Notes: a model not told the origin generated them from the letters alone. DNA of 64,000 bases from Taenia hydatigena (GCA_036345935.2 JADWOT020001361.1:1-64000); one strand, 5' to 3'; numbered from the stretch's first letter, positions 45,178 to 56,860 are shown. A program made the numbers and translations.

Positions 45178-46289
45178 CTCAAAATGGCATTGAAAACGGA
45201 TTGTTTCAATATCCTCGCATGTTCATAGTCCAGTTGATGCATAAATGCGCCAGAAAACTGTCAACTGGATGTCATTGCAGTAAAAGATGGAGATCATTTA
45301 AAGTCAAAGATGAGTTGGTAGCCCGTGTATATAGCTGTAATCTTGTGCATCCATATTTTAATATTTTTGTGGGGCTGTCATTACACTGGAGGAGTGAACT
45401 TATTTATTCTCCTTAAGGGATGGGGGTTTGCCAATGCGTTTACGTTATCGTAAATTGATTGAACCGACCTATACCCAACTGCGTGACATCGTCATCATCC
45501 TGCAGGGGGATGAACCATGCCATGACGAGCTCAAGTTCTGTGGAAGGTAATGTGTGTGTGCGCCATCTGCATGGTGGCCATAGAGTGGACACTGCCAACC
45601 CCTCCACAGAATGGGACCTCGTAATAGACATCAAAGTATAGCACTAAAAGAGTGCATAGCCAATCGCTCCGGTCGTGTCCTCCATCAGTGCCAGTCATCG
45701 TTATGTTTGGGCAATCTAGTGACAGGAGTCGGAGCACGAGTACGGTCACTGCATGGGAGGCTGAAAGAGGCCTCGGGCTCCTAAATGCTACCCATAAATT
45801 TCTACCCTTAGACAAAGTGGTAGCTGCATTGGTCATGCCAGTGTTCGTTCTTTCCCGACTTTGACTTCCCTTTCTAATTACATTTGAACGTCTACATTAC
45901 GGTTTTCCTTTTCCTGATCGGCACTACTTTTGTTGTTACGTACGGCATGTATTTGCTAGCAAAACTATTGTTTGGATTTAAAGCAATAAAAACAATGGAA
46001 GGCGGTTAATGTTGTGCCTTTTGAGAAGGGGTTGAGGCTGTGAATTAAATAGCCAGTGCAATCGCTACTACTGGGTGAGGTCGCTCTACAGAAGAAGTAC
46101 ACCAGTACCGTCGAGACATCATCATCATGTTACTGGGATGCGGGTGATGAACCCACTAGGGAAGGGATAAAGGAGGCCAAGACACCAATCAACAGCACAG
46201 GAAGGGGAGGAAGGGGTAGAGGACGGCCATAGTGCACCGATCACTTGGGCCTATGCTTACATCGGGACGGTTTTTAATCACTTAACATG

Positions 46290-46690
46290 ACTCCCCCACC
46301 CATCCATTCAACCACCGACTCAGTGATGACAGCACTCCAAGTCAATCCTATTCATATTCCGCATTCGACATCGACGCAAATGCATTCGTCAACTTGCTTT
46401 ACCTTCCACATCCAATCTAGATCAGTGCGACCAAAGTGCCATGCAAACAAAAAGATGGTGGGTGGAGGAAGCAGACCGATTCATTGAGGTATGCCAGGCG
46501 TCTAGGGCCCAGCAAAGTTCCACAGTGTGTTGGTTTTTTTCGTGGAGAAGAAAACTGCACTTTCCATTATTTATGGCAAGTTTTACTTGCGTTGTCCTAA
46601 CCGCAATCAACGAATGGCTTGTGCTCTACCAACTTTACATGCTTTGCCTTGATTGCTGCACTCAAATTTGCGCGTCACATATGCGTGGCT
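46290..46690 (+). repeat. Array module fragment, 46-kb copy
   Basis: Bases 46425-46500 (GACCAAAGTGCCATG...GGTGGGTGGAGGAAGCAGACC...TTGAGGTATGCCAGGCGTCT) match 41240-41320 and 36310-36365. About 180 bases on, GCGTCACATATGCGTGGC (46672-46689) is a decayed palindrome. The block between is more diverged than in other copies. Confidence 0.6.
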
Positions 46691-47444
46691 TGTGAAATTC
46701 ATCAGTTTGCGAGAGTTGGCGATGATGTCATCATGCTTATGAGCGTCCTGCAAAGCTGTCGACTTTTTGACTACCCGGTGATGTGTGGTGAAAAGAATTA
46801 TGGCAATGGTCATGATCCCATGCTGATGATAGGTATGCCACACTGCGCTCACTCTATGCAATCACAGTCTTCACGTCAATTCCGCCTTCTTCGATGTAGG
46901 CTATGCATTCACCTTTTTTTCAATCAATGCTCCTAAGCATGCCGAAGCTTAATCCTGTGGCACAAATAGTAGATAAAATGACTCAACTTCAATGCTAGCG
47001 TCAAGTTGGAATGTTGACATTTACTCGCAAAAGCTTTAGCACACGCCGGTGTAAGTGTTGGTATACGCTGTGGTAACAAGTGGACAAACTTCAGTAACAG
47101 GAGGCGTTGCCCTTCTACGTCTAGTTCCACCCGTCTGCGTCCAGCCCTGCACCATTTTACTAGCGGCTTCTACAACTACGTCGCATCACTGAAGCAATAG
47201 ACTAGGCATGCTTTGACTTATTAACTCAAAGATGAATTTTTGTATTCAACCGAGTTGACGCTAGGCACAACGTAAACATTTAAATAAGGGATTAAAATAT
47301 AGCAAAATATACATGCTTAAATAGCACCCACGGGTCTTGCTGGATAAACATTACTCACCTTGCAAATAACAATAGTGGGTAGTTCTGGAATTGCCGTTAG
47401 AACCAAGCGCAGACAATTGGCGACTGTTGGTGGGTTCTGCTCAC

Positions 47445-47591
47445 CTTACAGCTATACCTTCCTTTTTCAACTGGTCGAAGCATTCAACATCCATTGACTC
47501 ACAATTGTGGAGGCATTTTACAATAGTCTTTACCAGATTGATCTGAAGACCACTCGCAATAGCAAGCGTTTGTTCAAGCCACCGCAGTATT
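47445..47591 (-). CDS. Candidate internal exon, 48 codons
   Basis: A minus-strand exon with a good acceptor (TATGCCTTTGCGCTGCTACCAG) and a strong donor (GTAAG|GTGAGC), entering and leaving in the same phase. The peptide is helical in character (LRWLEQTLAIASGLQINLVK) with three cysteines (VKC, HNC, VEC), perhaps a small helical disulfide domain. A downstream acceptor (GCCGCTAG|T, about 47178) would join in phase to a Thr/Pro/Arg-rich ending, but its polypyrimidine tract is poor. Not recognised. Confidence 0.35.
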
Positions 47592-47699
47592 CTGGTAGCA
47601 GCGCAAAGGCATAGCGTGTAATGCGAAAATATGGGCTGAGGATATGGCCAAGTAGTCACAGCGCAAAGTGCATGTGACTTCCTAAGCATGTTAAGTGCT

Positions 47700-49400
47700 A
47701 AAGGGAAAGAAGCAATTCTTTCTTTTTATGAATTCGTTAGTTTACATTAAAATTTCAAAGTACCGCATTGTGTGGTTCTGCTCTTCTGTATTTTAAAGTG
47801 TCGATAGCAGCGATGCTTCCGATTAGCGAATCATATTAAGGGCTAAAGTAAGGCTTATCGAGCGTTTGCAGATGCGCCAATTCATACTGTAGAATACATG
47901 GCATCCCAGCTTTTAATGCTGGCTTTTAATGAAGACTTTTAAAGTATATTCTTGCTCTCTGAAATCGTTTTACTTTAAGCAAGGTCCCTTTTCTATTTCC
48001 ATTTGGCTACCCATAAGCAGGAAGTAGTCAAGTCAAAAGAGAAGCTAGTTTTCTCATTGCTTAGACAACAAGTTTAGGACGAACCTTTGCATCACGCATA
48101 TGAATACGTGGTACAATGGGATGAGCTGTACCTTGCCCATCACGCACATTGGGACCGCTACCACACAGCCGATTCTTTCGTACCACCAGCTGAGTATCAG
48201 TCGCCTAGGTTAAATTTAACGGTACGGCAGGTTAAAGTGAATGATGACTGCAGTAGTCAGGCAGATGCTTAACGACGGCTAACTGAAAGAGACACATATC
48301 CTCAATTCACTCCTCAGATATTGCGTGATAAATTGGCAGTGGCATTCACTTTGCCGTCTTTTAAGACGTCTTCCGATTGCCCGAGTTGTAAGAAAACCGT
48401 CAATCCTCCTTACTGCTACGTTAAGCACTCTCCATTGATAGGTTGAAGCACTTTTGCGGAAAATTGCGATTTCACTGAGAGTGGTAACAGTGTCCCTGTT
48501 TTTATTAAGTACGCTAGCGGCTGCTTGAAATGACCACAGTATCGGCCATTAATGCAAATTAACACATATTCACATCATATGCATCGAGTTGTTATAATTG
48601 AAAAAGACCTTTGCCAATTTGGATCAAATTGGGCTAGTAGCAGCAAGGTAGGTTAATGCTCACCCATTTTCTAAATCGATGCAAAGGCATGCACCTTACA
48701 ATCTGTATTAGTTTGGCCAACATCTTAAAGGCATGTATAAATACCTGTCCGTGATTATGGTCACCTGTGTTCCATATATTCTGCCAAAAACATCTTTTTT
48801 TTCACAGCAAATCGGTATTCACGTCACGAGATACTTAACAATTTAATGCACTATGCTCTAAAAACTACATTATAAAATCTGAAATGTTTCCTACTAGTGA
48901 TGAGTTATTCAACATAATACCATTATAAATCACAAAAGCATCCCGTCGGGTCTTGCCTGCATCCTTCCAAGCAGATGTGAGTAGCACCTGAAAACCTTAA
49001 TTGGTCCTTGGGCTTTGCTGATTGGTTAGATAACTGAATGATGCTCGCTTGTCGCATGAAAGGGATTTCACTTAGATAGTTTTATGAGATTTTGCATGGT
49101 AATGTCTCAGGTAAGTTTGAGCGACCCTGCGTCAATTGAAAGACTTCAGTAAATCCCTCTCACATAACTTTCGTCTCCGAAAGTTGATAAAACTCATTGT
49201 TAAGGGTTATGCTTCAGGAAGAATCAACAAATGAAGGACAAGATCAAGTCTTTTCCATTCAAACTCTTAGCATATGCCACAGAGCAAAGGACATGAAATG
49301 GCTGAACTTGCACCTTTGCAGAGTGCTTTTCTCTATAAACGCGGAGGGATATCCTCATCAATACGATCGTGCAAGACGGTATTACAATAACGTAGAGGAC
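47700..49400. other. Stretch without supported genes
   Basis: Only short frames (48087-48272 plus, 49197-49436 plus), none with clear splice signals. Palindrome-type or module sequences were not noticed. Confidence 0.4.
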
Positions 49401-49422
49401 TCATTTCGTAGTCTCGCGTCGA

Positions 49423-50100
49423 GTGTTTCCTGCTGAAGCACAGGTTCCGATTAGCTGTTTGATTACCACGCCATGTCGCTGCTCAAGGCTTTCGCCATTC
49501 AGGGTGGAACGCTACAAATGCAATTTGCCAGTACTGCATTCTGCTTCCCCTACTCGTCTCTGCTTAGACGTGTCTGCGGATATGCCCAACTTTTCAGACC
49601 AGTGGAATCCATTCTTGAGGACAGCAGGTGGCACCGTAATGGACATGCGTGAATGGTCCGAGGATGGTGGAGAAGGAAGAGAAAGGATGCAGCTGAGCGA
49701 TTACGACTGTGTCATTTTAGATCTTGATAACCCGGATTTCGAACGTCGGGATTGTGGACACCTGAATTCTGTAGCCGACGTCCTCGCGCCAAAGCAAAGG
49801 ATTGTAGTGACAGGCTCGATGTGGCAAACGTTAGATCTCTACCCGAACTTGGACTGCATGCAAAAGATGTTCGAGGCCGTGAATGGTTTCTACTTTCGCC
49901 CTTTTTCCGATTCATTTGATAGTTGTCGCGTTTGGTGCAACAGGTGGCAAAACAATTGGACGATCAATTTGGTGGAGATGGTACAGTGGGCCTGTCTCCA
50001 CATCATATGGAGAAGAAGTGAAGCTTTACGCGCTCAAGAATGTTTACGATTAGTCGGTCTATGGCAGCATTCGATGCAGTGCCTGAAGCTTTCAAAATAA
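49423..50100 (+). CDS. Longest open frame (225 codons), unknown protein
   Basis: By length this is unlikely to be chance. The first ATG inside is at about residue 54 (MPNFSDQWNPFLR), and an acceptor (ACTGTGTCATTTTAG) could start an exon at residue 106 (LDNPDFERRDCGHLN). The peptide has charged and hydrophobic segments (APKQRIVVTGSMWQTLDLYP; KMFEAVNGFYFRPFSDSF), a Trp/Cys-rich part (RVWCNRWQNNW) and the end QHSMQCLKLSK. The stop codon overlaps AATAAA (50096-50101). A duplicate at 53.4-53.7 kb keeps 108 codons of the frame but is broken on both sides. No family is recognised, and no signal peptide or membrane span is seen. Confidence 0.45.
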   Translation: MFPAEAQVPISCLITTPCRCSRLSPFRVERYKCNLPVLHSASPTRLCLDVSADMPNFSDQWNPFLRTAGGTVMDMREWSEDGGEGRERMQLSDYDCVILDLDNPDFERRDCGHLNSVADVLAPKQRIVVTGSMWQTLDLYPNLDCMQKMFEAVNGFYFRPFSDSFDSCRVWCNRWQNNWTINLVEMVQWACLHIIWRRSEALRAQECLRLVGLWQHSMQCLKLSK

Positions 50101-51840
50101 ATGTTGTACAATGATACTTGATAAGACCTTTACTTTTATTAATGCAGTGGGTGGGTTCGGAACAAAACGAAAGTTATTTGCAACCAACTCAGTGGTGCTA
50201 TTGATGTAGAGATGTTATTGGAGGCTACAAAGGTACCATTATCTCTTAACATTTAACCACTGCGTATGAGAATAAGACTTTCTATAATGAAAATATATTT
50301 TCAAATGTAATTTGATACATCCAAGATTGCTCGCTTACATTATGTGACCTAATTAGTCGGTCAGAAAGGTTGCTTAATTTTGCGACTAGACATTCCTAAA
50401 TTCGCTTGCTTTCCTGCAGACCGCATAATCACACGCGTGGTATCTGGTGGCATGCGCTCGCACGCACCGAGACGCATTTTTCCTGCCGCAACATTTCCTA
50501 TTTACCTCCCAACACCTAATTCGAATTATGACTTTATTCGCCGCTATACACTGTTTGGTATGTATGCTAAGTTCACGTTATCGACTATGGAATGTAAATT
50601 TCAAAATTAGACGACTGTGATTTTGCTTTATAGTGACTAATTTTACGTTCCCTAAATGCTGTTCAAATAAGAGAACATCAACTTCAGATCTGTGAGTATT
50701 ACGAGTTACGAACCGCAGTCGTAATCACATCTAGATTTCAACTCAAGGCCAAAGCTAACCTCAAATCGTGTGAGTGTCATTGAGATGCGAAACGTGGCGC
50801 ATGGTTCAATGAACCGCTGAGATTAGGGCCCTTATTTTTTGCACTCTTTTGGGTAATCTGTGTCAAACATCAACTGATTAATAGAATGGCCTAATCGTGT
50901 TTGTTTCTTGCGCTTTGCTTTTTCCTCTGGAATCGCGGATGATATAAGGTAAGTTTGATTACCATGAAGTTGACCTATCAAATGGTAAGCAGAGTGACCA
51001 ACTCCTAGCAGAAACCTGGTAAGACTGTAAAAGTAGATTCGACAGTTTCATTTGCCTAAGACGTCCAATATCTTTACAAATGCATGGCTCGACTGTCCAT
51101 GTAACTGTCGCATGTTCCATTCGCATTTAATCTTGGAGTCCATATGCCACCTTGCCATCACAGCATCACATCATCAGGAGGGCATGAACATTGGCGGTTT
51201 AAGTGCCAGTTGGGAGCGCGATAGTCGGCGAAATCGTTAAATGACTGACCAGCCGAGCCAGCCACCTAAACAGCTAGCCTTCCTTTTGATTAGCAGCTCT
51301 CATGAGTTTATTCATTGATTACAGTAAGGTGTCAGTAGCCGTGTTGTCTTTTCTATGCCCTCTGAGGATACATACGCATCACCATCAGCACCAAAAATTT
51401 GGGTTTCGGAACACATTTACTCGGTCGAACCGAACCATAGGCAAGTTCGGAAACTAGACAAGCATTGTCAGCCTCCCAGGCAGTGGCAAGGATTCCGAGT
51501 CGCAAAGCTGAATGTCATTGATGTGGGACACCATTTCGGTGGAATGGCCTACACTGAAATGTCTTGTGAGTGAGTGACTTGCATTGTGTAGCGTAAATTT
51601 GGTGTGCTGGACAATCCAATATGGTTATAACGGCGTGGGTGTGTATGAGGGTGATAAAGCCTGCGTGGATTAGTATGATTTCACATCCTTTCCACCTATC
51701 AAGAAAACAACGATGGTCTTATGCTACGAATAACGCAATGTAGACCGCGTCACGATTGCGTGTCACAGCATTCAACCAATATACTACATTGAACTTTGCT
51801 GCACTCATACATTCTTCACAGATGGTGTGGAAATCGTCGG
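49635..51840 (+). repeat. 2-kb direct duplication, copy A
   Basis: It aligns over its length with 53333-55500 at a spacing of about 3.66 kb. Copy A has about 130 extra bases near 50820-50960. Copy B has about 130 extra bases near 54735-54865. The shared sequence includes the 225-codon frame, the 63-codon frame at 50420-50610 and a palindrome (51747-51766). Confidence 0.85.
50420..50610 (+). CDS. Candidate terminal exon kept in both duplicates (copy A)
   Basis: The acceptor TTCGCTTGCTTTCCTGCAG precedes 63 codons and TAG. It shares RVVSGGM, PRRIFPA, LPTPN, NYDFIRR and FG with copy B (54115-54299). The frame is open in both copies, but differences are not concentrated at third codon positions, so selection on the protein is not shown. 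The end (AKFTLSTMEC) looks like a final beta-strand. It could be the last exon of the gene whose earlier part is the 225-codon frame, if the AATAAA at 50096 is bypassed. Confidence 0.35.
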
Positions 51841-52099
51841 TCATTCTTGACATAAAAGCTCCACACAATGTTAAAATGAAATATATTACTGACACCTAAT
51901 CTACCTTGTTTGCATCCAAACCTTATGCCTATTTTTTAAAATTTTTTAAGGATGATGTGGATTGCAAAATGACGAGCAAACTCAATGGTGCGCTGTCCTT
52001 AAAATCTGTTTTGCTGTCGATTCAATCTTGCGGTCTACCTCCTTTTCGACCACTTCTACTTATTACCTATCAGTAGGACCACAAAACCAACATGCTTGA

Positions 52100-52198
52100 G
52101 TTGACAAGGAGATGCGTTTAAAGTATGCCTGACTGCGCAATATGCATCACACAGAGCATATTTAAGTGCCCTTAGCACGACTTTTATTTTTATAAGAC
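52100..52198 (+). pseudogene. Decayed copy of the 39.6-kb membrane exon
   Basis: GATGCGTTTAAAGTATGCCTGAC...GCATATTTAAG...TTTTATTTTTATAAG aligns with AATGCGTTTGTAATGTGTCTGCC...GCATATTATTATG...GCCCTTATAAG of 39566-39650. Stops and small gaps break the frame, and the tail is lost. Confidence 0.5.
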
Positions 52199-52411
52199 CG
52201 TACTCAATGATCTTATTTCAACTTGCTGGCAGAAAGTTAATTGACAGCGAAATCTAGCCTTTTGGTAAGGTGGATTCAATTCTACATTGCAGAGTGGTCT
52301 GCGTATTGTTATCCCTGTAATTTTGTTCATTTTTAAGTTAGCATCATCTAATTGTTTTTCTTGCTTAGCAACAAAGATATGGAGGCGCTTCGCACGCATT
52401 TGTACCCATAG

Positions 52412-52460
52412 TGGAGCCAAGAGAGTTGCTCGAAGCGGACTAATCGTGGATTCAAATCCG
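52412..52460 (+). other. tRNA-like A- and B-box pair in a repeat block
   Basis: GTGGAGCCAAGAGAGTTGC followed by GTGGATTCAAATCCGCC. The second is close to a tRNA T-arm. A related block at 39868-39945 keeps AGAGCCAAGACCGTTGC and GGATCCAGATCC. This suggests that part of the array module came from a tRNA-derived element. Confidence 0.35.
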
Positions 52461-53357
52461 CCTTGTAGACCGGCTTTCGATATTTTGGTGTAGAGATGCC
52501 GGTAAAGCAGTGTGCTGTTGATAGGGCGGTGGAGGAAGGTGTTGAGTGGAGCTTGTCTGTGCCATCGCATTGCTGACTGCAGGTGGTGCGGCCAGGGGAG
52601 GTAATTGCAACCTACATATAATCTGCTATACTCGCCTGCCGACTGCTTCGAGTTGGGCTTGTGTTTATGTGGTTGAGATCTCACTAACTGTCCAACCTGA
52701 TGTCCATCCCACAAGGTAGAAGGGTGAACAAGAAGAGTCTTTGTGAGTCGTTTACAGCCGGCCAGAGGAGACAGCCAGGTATTCGAATCGCAGATCCATA
52801 TCTGCAAACGCATTGCCAAACCCCTTTTTTATAATTTGCATCAATTTTTAAAATTAGTGGTTGTTGCCTCTTGAAATAAAGCAATCACTCCACTGCGTCA
52901 TACGCAAGTGATACAAATAGTTTTTTCGACAATATAGATCGGTCAAGCTGGGATGTGCCACAGAAGCATTATATGAGAATAACATGGATTGTCACAGTCA
53001 TGGTCTATTTATTGTGTCAGCAGCACTTTCCTGAGTCCAACATGCGGTGTAGCTGCTGTGAAATGATCGCGGATTTACTTTTTCTCCTAGGATTTTAGTT
53101 CTGCCTTGGTGACATGACCTGAAGACGAGGCCAGTGGGTATTTACCACCTCCTGCAGCGAGAATGGGTAAAATTAAAGGGACTGGATGGAAAGTCGCACT
53201 GTGGTTTGCTTTCCACATCAACACAGTTTTGATTAGTTAACATATAGTGTAATTTAAAGCGTGTAAAACGCGTATTCTAAGTACTACTGCCGTGCCTCTA
53301 TTGGTTTTACAAAATGGAAGAAAAAGTGATTAAATGGCCATGTGAGTAAGGCGACAT

Positions 53358-53684
53358 GTGAATCAGATGTCACGATTAGGCAAGTTGATAAGATCCCGGA
53401 CCGCGTCATTTTATATTTTGACTATCCAGATATTGAACATCGAAATTGTGGACGTCCTCACGACAAAGCAAACGCTTGTTTTGACAGGCTCGGTGTGGCA
53501 AACGTTGGATCTTTTCCTGAGCTTGAACTGCATGCGAAAGATGTTTGAGGCCGTAAATGGTTTCCACTTTTGCCCTTTTTCCAAGTTATTTGATAGTTGC
53601 CGCATTTGGTGCAACCAGTGGCAAAACGATTGGCTGATCGATTTAGTAGAGATGGTACAGGGGCCCTGTCTCCATGTCAAATAA
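53358..53684 (+). pseudogene. Broken copy of the 225-codon frame
   Basis: From about 53405 it aligns with copy A (VLTGSVWQTLDLF, RKMFEAVNGFHFCPFS, SCRIWCNQWQNDWLIDLVEM) but ends at a TAA after LHVK, and the upstream part is out of frame. The AATAAA present in copy A is absent. Probably non-functional. Confidence 0.5.
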
Positions 53685-54114
53685 GAAAGGAGTGGAGCTT
53701 TACACGCTCAAGAATGTTTACGATTAGTCAGTCTACGACAGCACTCGATGGAGTGTCTAAAGCTTTTGAAACAGTTATTATTCATTGATGCTTGAAAGGA
53801 CCCCCACTTTTATTAGTGCAGCGGGTGGGTTCGGAATAAGATAGAAGTGATTTGGAATTGCCGAGCCGTAAATAATAGATTGACTCAGTGCTGTTATCGT
53901 TGTGGAGGTGTTCTTGTAGGCTATAAAGGCACCATTATCTCTCAACATTTAACCACCGCGTAGGAGAATGCGAATTTTCATAGTACCAATATACTTGAAA
54001 TGCAATTTGGTGCATCAAAGACTGTTCACTTACATCATGTGGCTTAATTAGTCGGTCAGAAATGATGCTTGATTTTATGGTTCGCTATCCCTAAATTCGC
54101 CTGCTTTCCAGCAG

Positions 54115-54299
54115 GCCGCATACTCACACGCGTAGTATCTGGCGGCATGTACTTGCGGACACCGAGACGTATTTTTCCTGCCTCAACGTTTGCTGCTAAC
54201 CTCCCAACACCCAATCCCAATTATGACTTTATTCGCCGCTTTACAATGTTCGGTATACACGCTGAGTTCATGTTGCTGACCAAGAAATGTCGACTCTAA
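54115..54299 (+). CDS. Candidate terminal exon kept in both duplicates (copy B)
   Basis: The acceptor CGCCTGCTTTCCAGCAG opens 61 codons to TAA. It is about 60 per cent identical in protein to 50420-50610. Since the upstream frame of copy B is broken, this exon is probably not expressed as part of a complete gene. Confidence 0.28.
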
Positions 54300-55499
54300 A
54301 TTTGGACAGCGGTGACTTTGCTCGCTAGTGAGAGAGCATCAACTTGAGATTGGCAGGCGTAAAGAGTTACGATTCGCAGTTGTAATCATAATAAAATCTC
54401 AAATTTATGCCAAAACTAACGTCAAATCGTGTGAGCATCATTGAGGTGTGAACGATTTAATTGCCATGAGGTTGGTCTATCAATGCTAAACAGGGTGACC
54501 CACTCTTAGCAGAAACCTGATGAGCCTGTGAAGGTGGGTTCGCCAGTTCCTTTTGCTTGAGGCGTCCAATAATCATGCATACGCATGGCTCAGTTACACA
54601 TGTAAGTGGTGCTTGCTCTATTCGCAATTAATTTTTGAGTCCATGCCCGCCTTGCCATCATGGCATCACATCATCAAGAGATCATGAGCATTTGTGGTTT
54701 GAGTGAGAGTTGGGAGCACGATAGTCAACCACTTCATTGTGCTACCATATTCTCCACACATGTTTATCAGTAGGATGTGACGCATGTTGCCAGTACCTGA
54801 AACAGCCGCAATCTCAATCACATTTAATGGCTAGCTAGTCAGGATCGAATTAGCTGTCGGCCAAATTGTTAAATGACTGACCAGCCTAGCCATCAACCTG
54901 AACAGCCAACCTCCCAACTGATCAGCAACCCTCATGGGTTCATTCATTGGCACGGAGAGGTGTCAGGGGCAGTGCTGTCTTTTCTGTGTCCTCTGAGGAA
55001 ACATACACACAACCAACAACAACAAGAGTGTAGTATCCGGAACACAATTGTATGATCGAACCGCACCATGGGCAAGTTTGGAAACTAGACAAGCGGTGTC
55101 AGCCACTCAGACCGTGGCTGTGCACATTGATTTTGTTACAAGAACGGCGAGTTGCAGCGCTGAACTTTATCGATGTGGGACCCTAGTTTTGCGAATTGTC
55201 TACACTCGTTGGGCGTGGCGTATTGGTGACCACAGAATTATCCAGTCAATAGGGAATATCTGGGAGTGACTTGCATTGTGTATCGTAAAGTGAGTGCGCT
55301 CAACAATCTAATGTGGCTAATAACGGCGTAAGTGTGCATTATGACGACAGAGCCTACGTGGGCTAATATGATTGCACCACTCTTTTATTTGCGAAGAAAA
55401 CAACGTCACAAATGCGTGACACAACACTCGACCAATGCGATACATTGATCTTGCTGCAGTCATTTATTCCTCACAGATGGTGCAAAATTATCGGCGTTT

Positions 55500-56860
55500 G
55501 CTGTTACTGAAATCACTCTTTCATCCAGACAGCTTAATTCTTAATGCAGATAGGCGCAATGCGTCTGAATGGATGCCGAATGGGTTGTTGTTGTATAACT
55601 GACTCAGTGGAAGGAATCAGATTATTAAATTCAGTCTCGACTCAGTGCCACTGGCGGACATTTAAAATTGGTTGATTTTCGGAATGATAAATAGTTAGAA
55701 CCCGTGTAGTTAAGCAGAGTAGCTAGAATCGGACTCACGAGTTCCAGTTTTTGGTCAGAGATTTTGAGGGTGACTAACCAAGCAGTCACAAGATCGGGAT
55801 GAGACCTGACTTCTCACTGACATTAGTGGAGTTAACTGCAAGACACCTCCTCCATCTCATGGATGCTAGGGCCTCCGAATGTTGCGTCAAGCAAGCAAAT
55901 AAGGCGCAAGCTAAGGCATTTACTTTGTGACAGTATGCCTTCAAAACCAAATTATGTACCTCGGAACGCAGAGGCAGTTAAAGACTAGAATGGTTCTACC
56001 AAACGCTATAAAACTCAGCGGAAGCAAACGTGTTTCAGTAGTCCTTAACACAAAAGGCAAATACTAAAGATTTTGACTCTACGAGAATTCAAGCGATCGG
56101 AGGAGAGAGATGCTGGTGGAATGAAGCAGCGTCAGAGAAAAGGCCATTTAAACGATACGTTTCGAAAGCATTGTTCGCTTTTTGATCAGCTAGCCTTGCT
56201 AAAGTGTAGATGTTCCATAAAAGACTTAATGTTGATAAGAGAATCTTTGCTACCAGACGTTTCTGCAGACGGACAGGATTGACACACAGGCAGTGGACTA
56301 GAAATTGTGAACCAAAATGCGAAAGTGAGGCATTTGAAAGAAGATTGCAGTTAAGGCATTACCAGTATAACTAAACCATAAAATGGTTTCTGATTCGAAG
56401 GAAATTCTATTCTTAACAATGCACCTTGAGAGTCAGATGCCATCCTGATTTCGGCTTCCATGCACCTGCTCACGACGTCATGGCAATACGAAAATAGCCT
56501 CATTACAGATAGGTGCACGAAAAACTAATCTGTGGACCAAAATTGTCATTTTTGTGTTCAAAACACATTGTAATGTAACTCATTTTCTAGAAGCATTACC
56601 ATAGTGTTATTTTGATTAAAGACACTTTCAGCTGTTGAAGGACACAAAGTTGTAGCATTCCGAATAGTGACCATGAATTCTACGGCAAATTTGATTGTGC
56701 TGATTATTCGTTTTCAGAAAAGACTGAGAATGATTTAGCCATCTTTGAGGGCTTCTTCAAATCACTTTCGGTGCTGGCTGAGTGTCTCATATTAAAAAAC
56801 CTCGCCAGCGCATCCACTACCTTGGATAGAGGCAGTTAAAATTGGACAAAGAGCTGGAAA
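55500..56860. other. Stretch without supported genes
   Basis: A 69-codon frame (56073-56282, plus) is basic and polar (MKQRQRKGHLNDTFRK...) but has no clear acceptor. Nothing else noticed. Confidence 0.4.

Larger units (their letters stand above)
51960..53230 (+). repeat. Array module, 52-kb copy
   Basis: Blocks in the same order as at 39-41 kb: 51969-52090, the decayed membrane exon 52100-52195, the tRNA-like block 52385-52510, 52660-52770 (TGGTTGAGATCTCACTAACTG...), the palindrome block 52840-52980 and 53155-53226 (GACTGGATGGAAAGTCGCACTG...CCACATCAACACAG). It runs straight into copy B of the 2-kb duplication. After the palindrome, CAG|AAGCATTATATGAG gives KHYMR and a hydrophobic peptide (ITWIVTVMVYLLC), parallel to KHLMR at 44.45 kb. 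Confidence 0.75.
53333..55500 (+). repeat. 2-kb direct duplication, copy B
   Basis: Counterpart of 49635-51840, with the differences given there. Its first 70 bases (ATGGCCATGTGAGTAAGGCG...GATTAGGCAAGTTGATA) also match 22855-22915 and 40965-41020, so the end of the array module and the start of the duplication share sequence. Confidence 0.85.

Noticed and set aside
52190..52819. 209-codon minus-strand open frame
   Set aside because: It runs antisense through the array module (decayed membrane exon, tRNA-like block). The matching minus frame is not kept in the 40-kb copy, and the peptide looks compositional.
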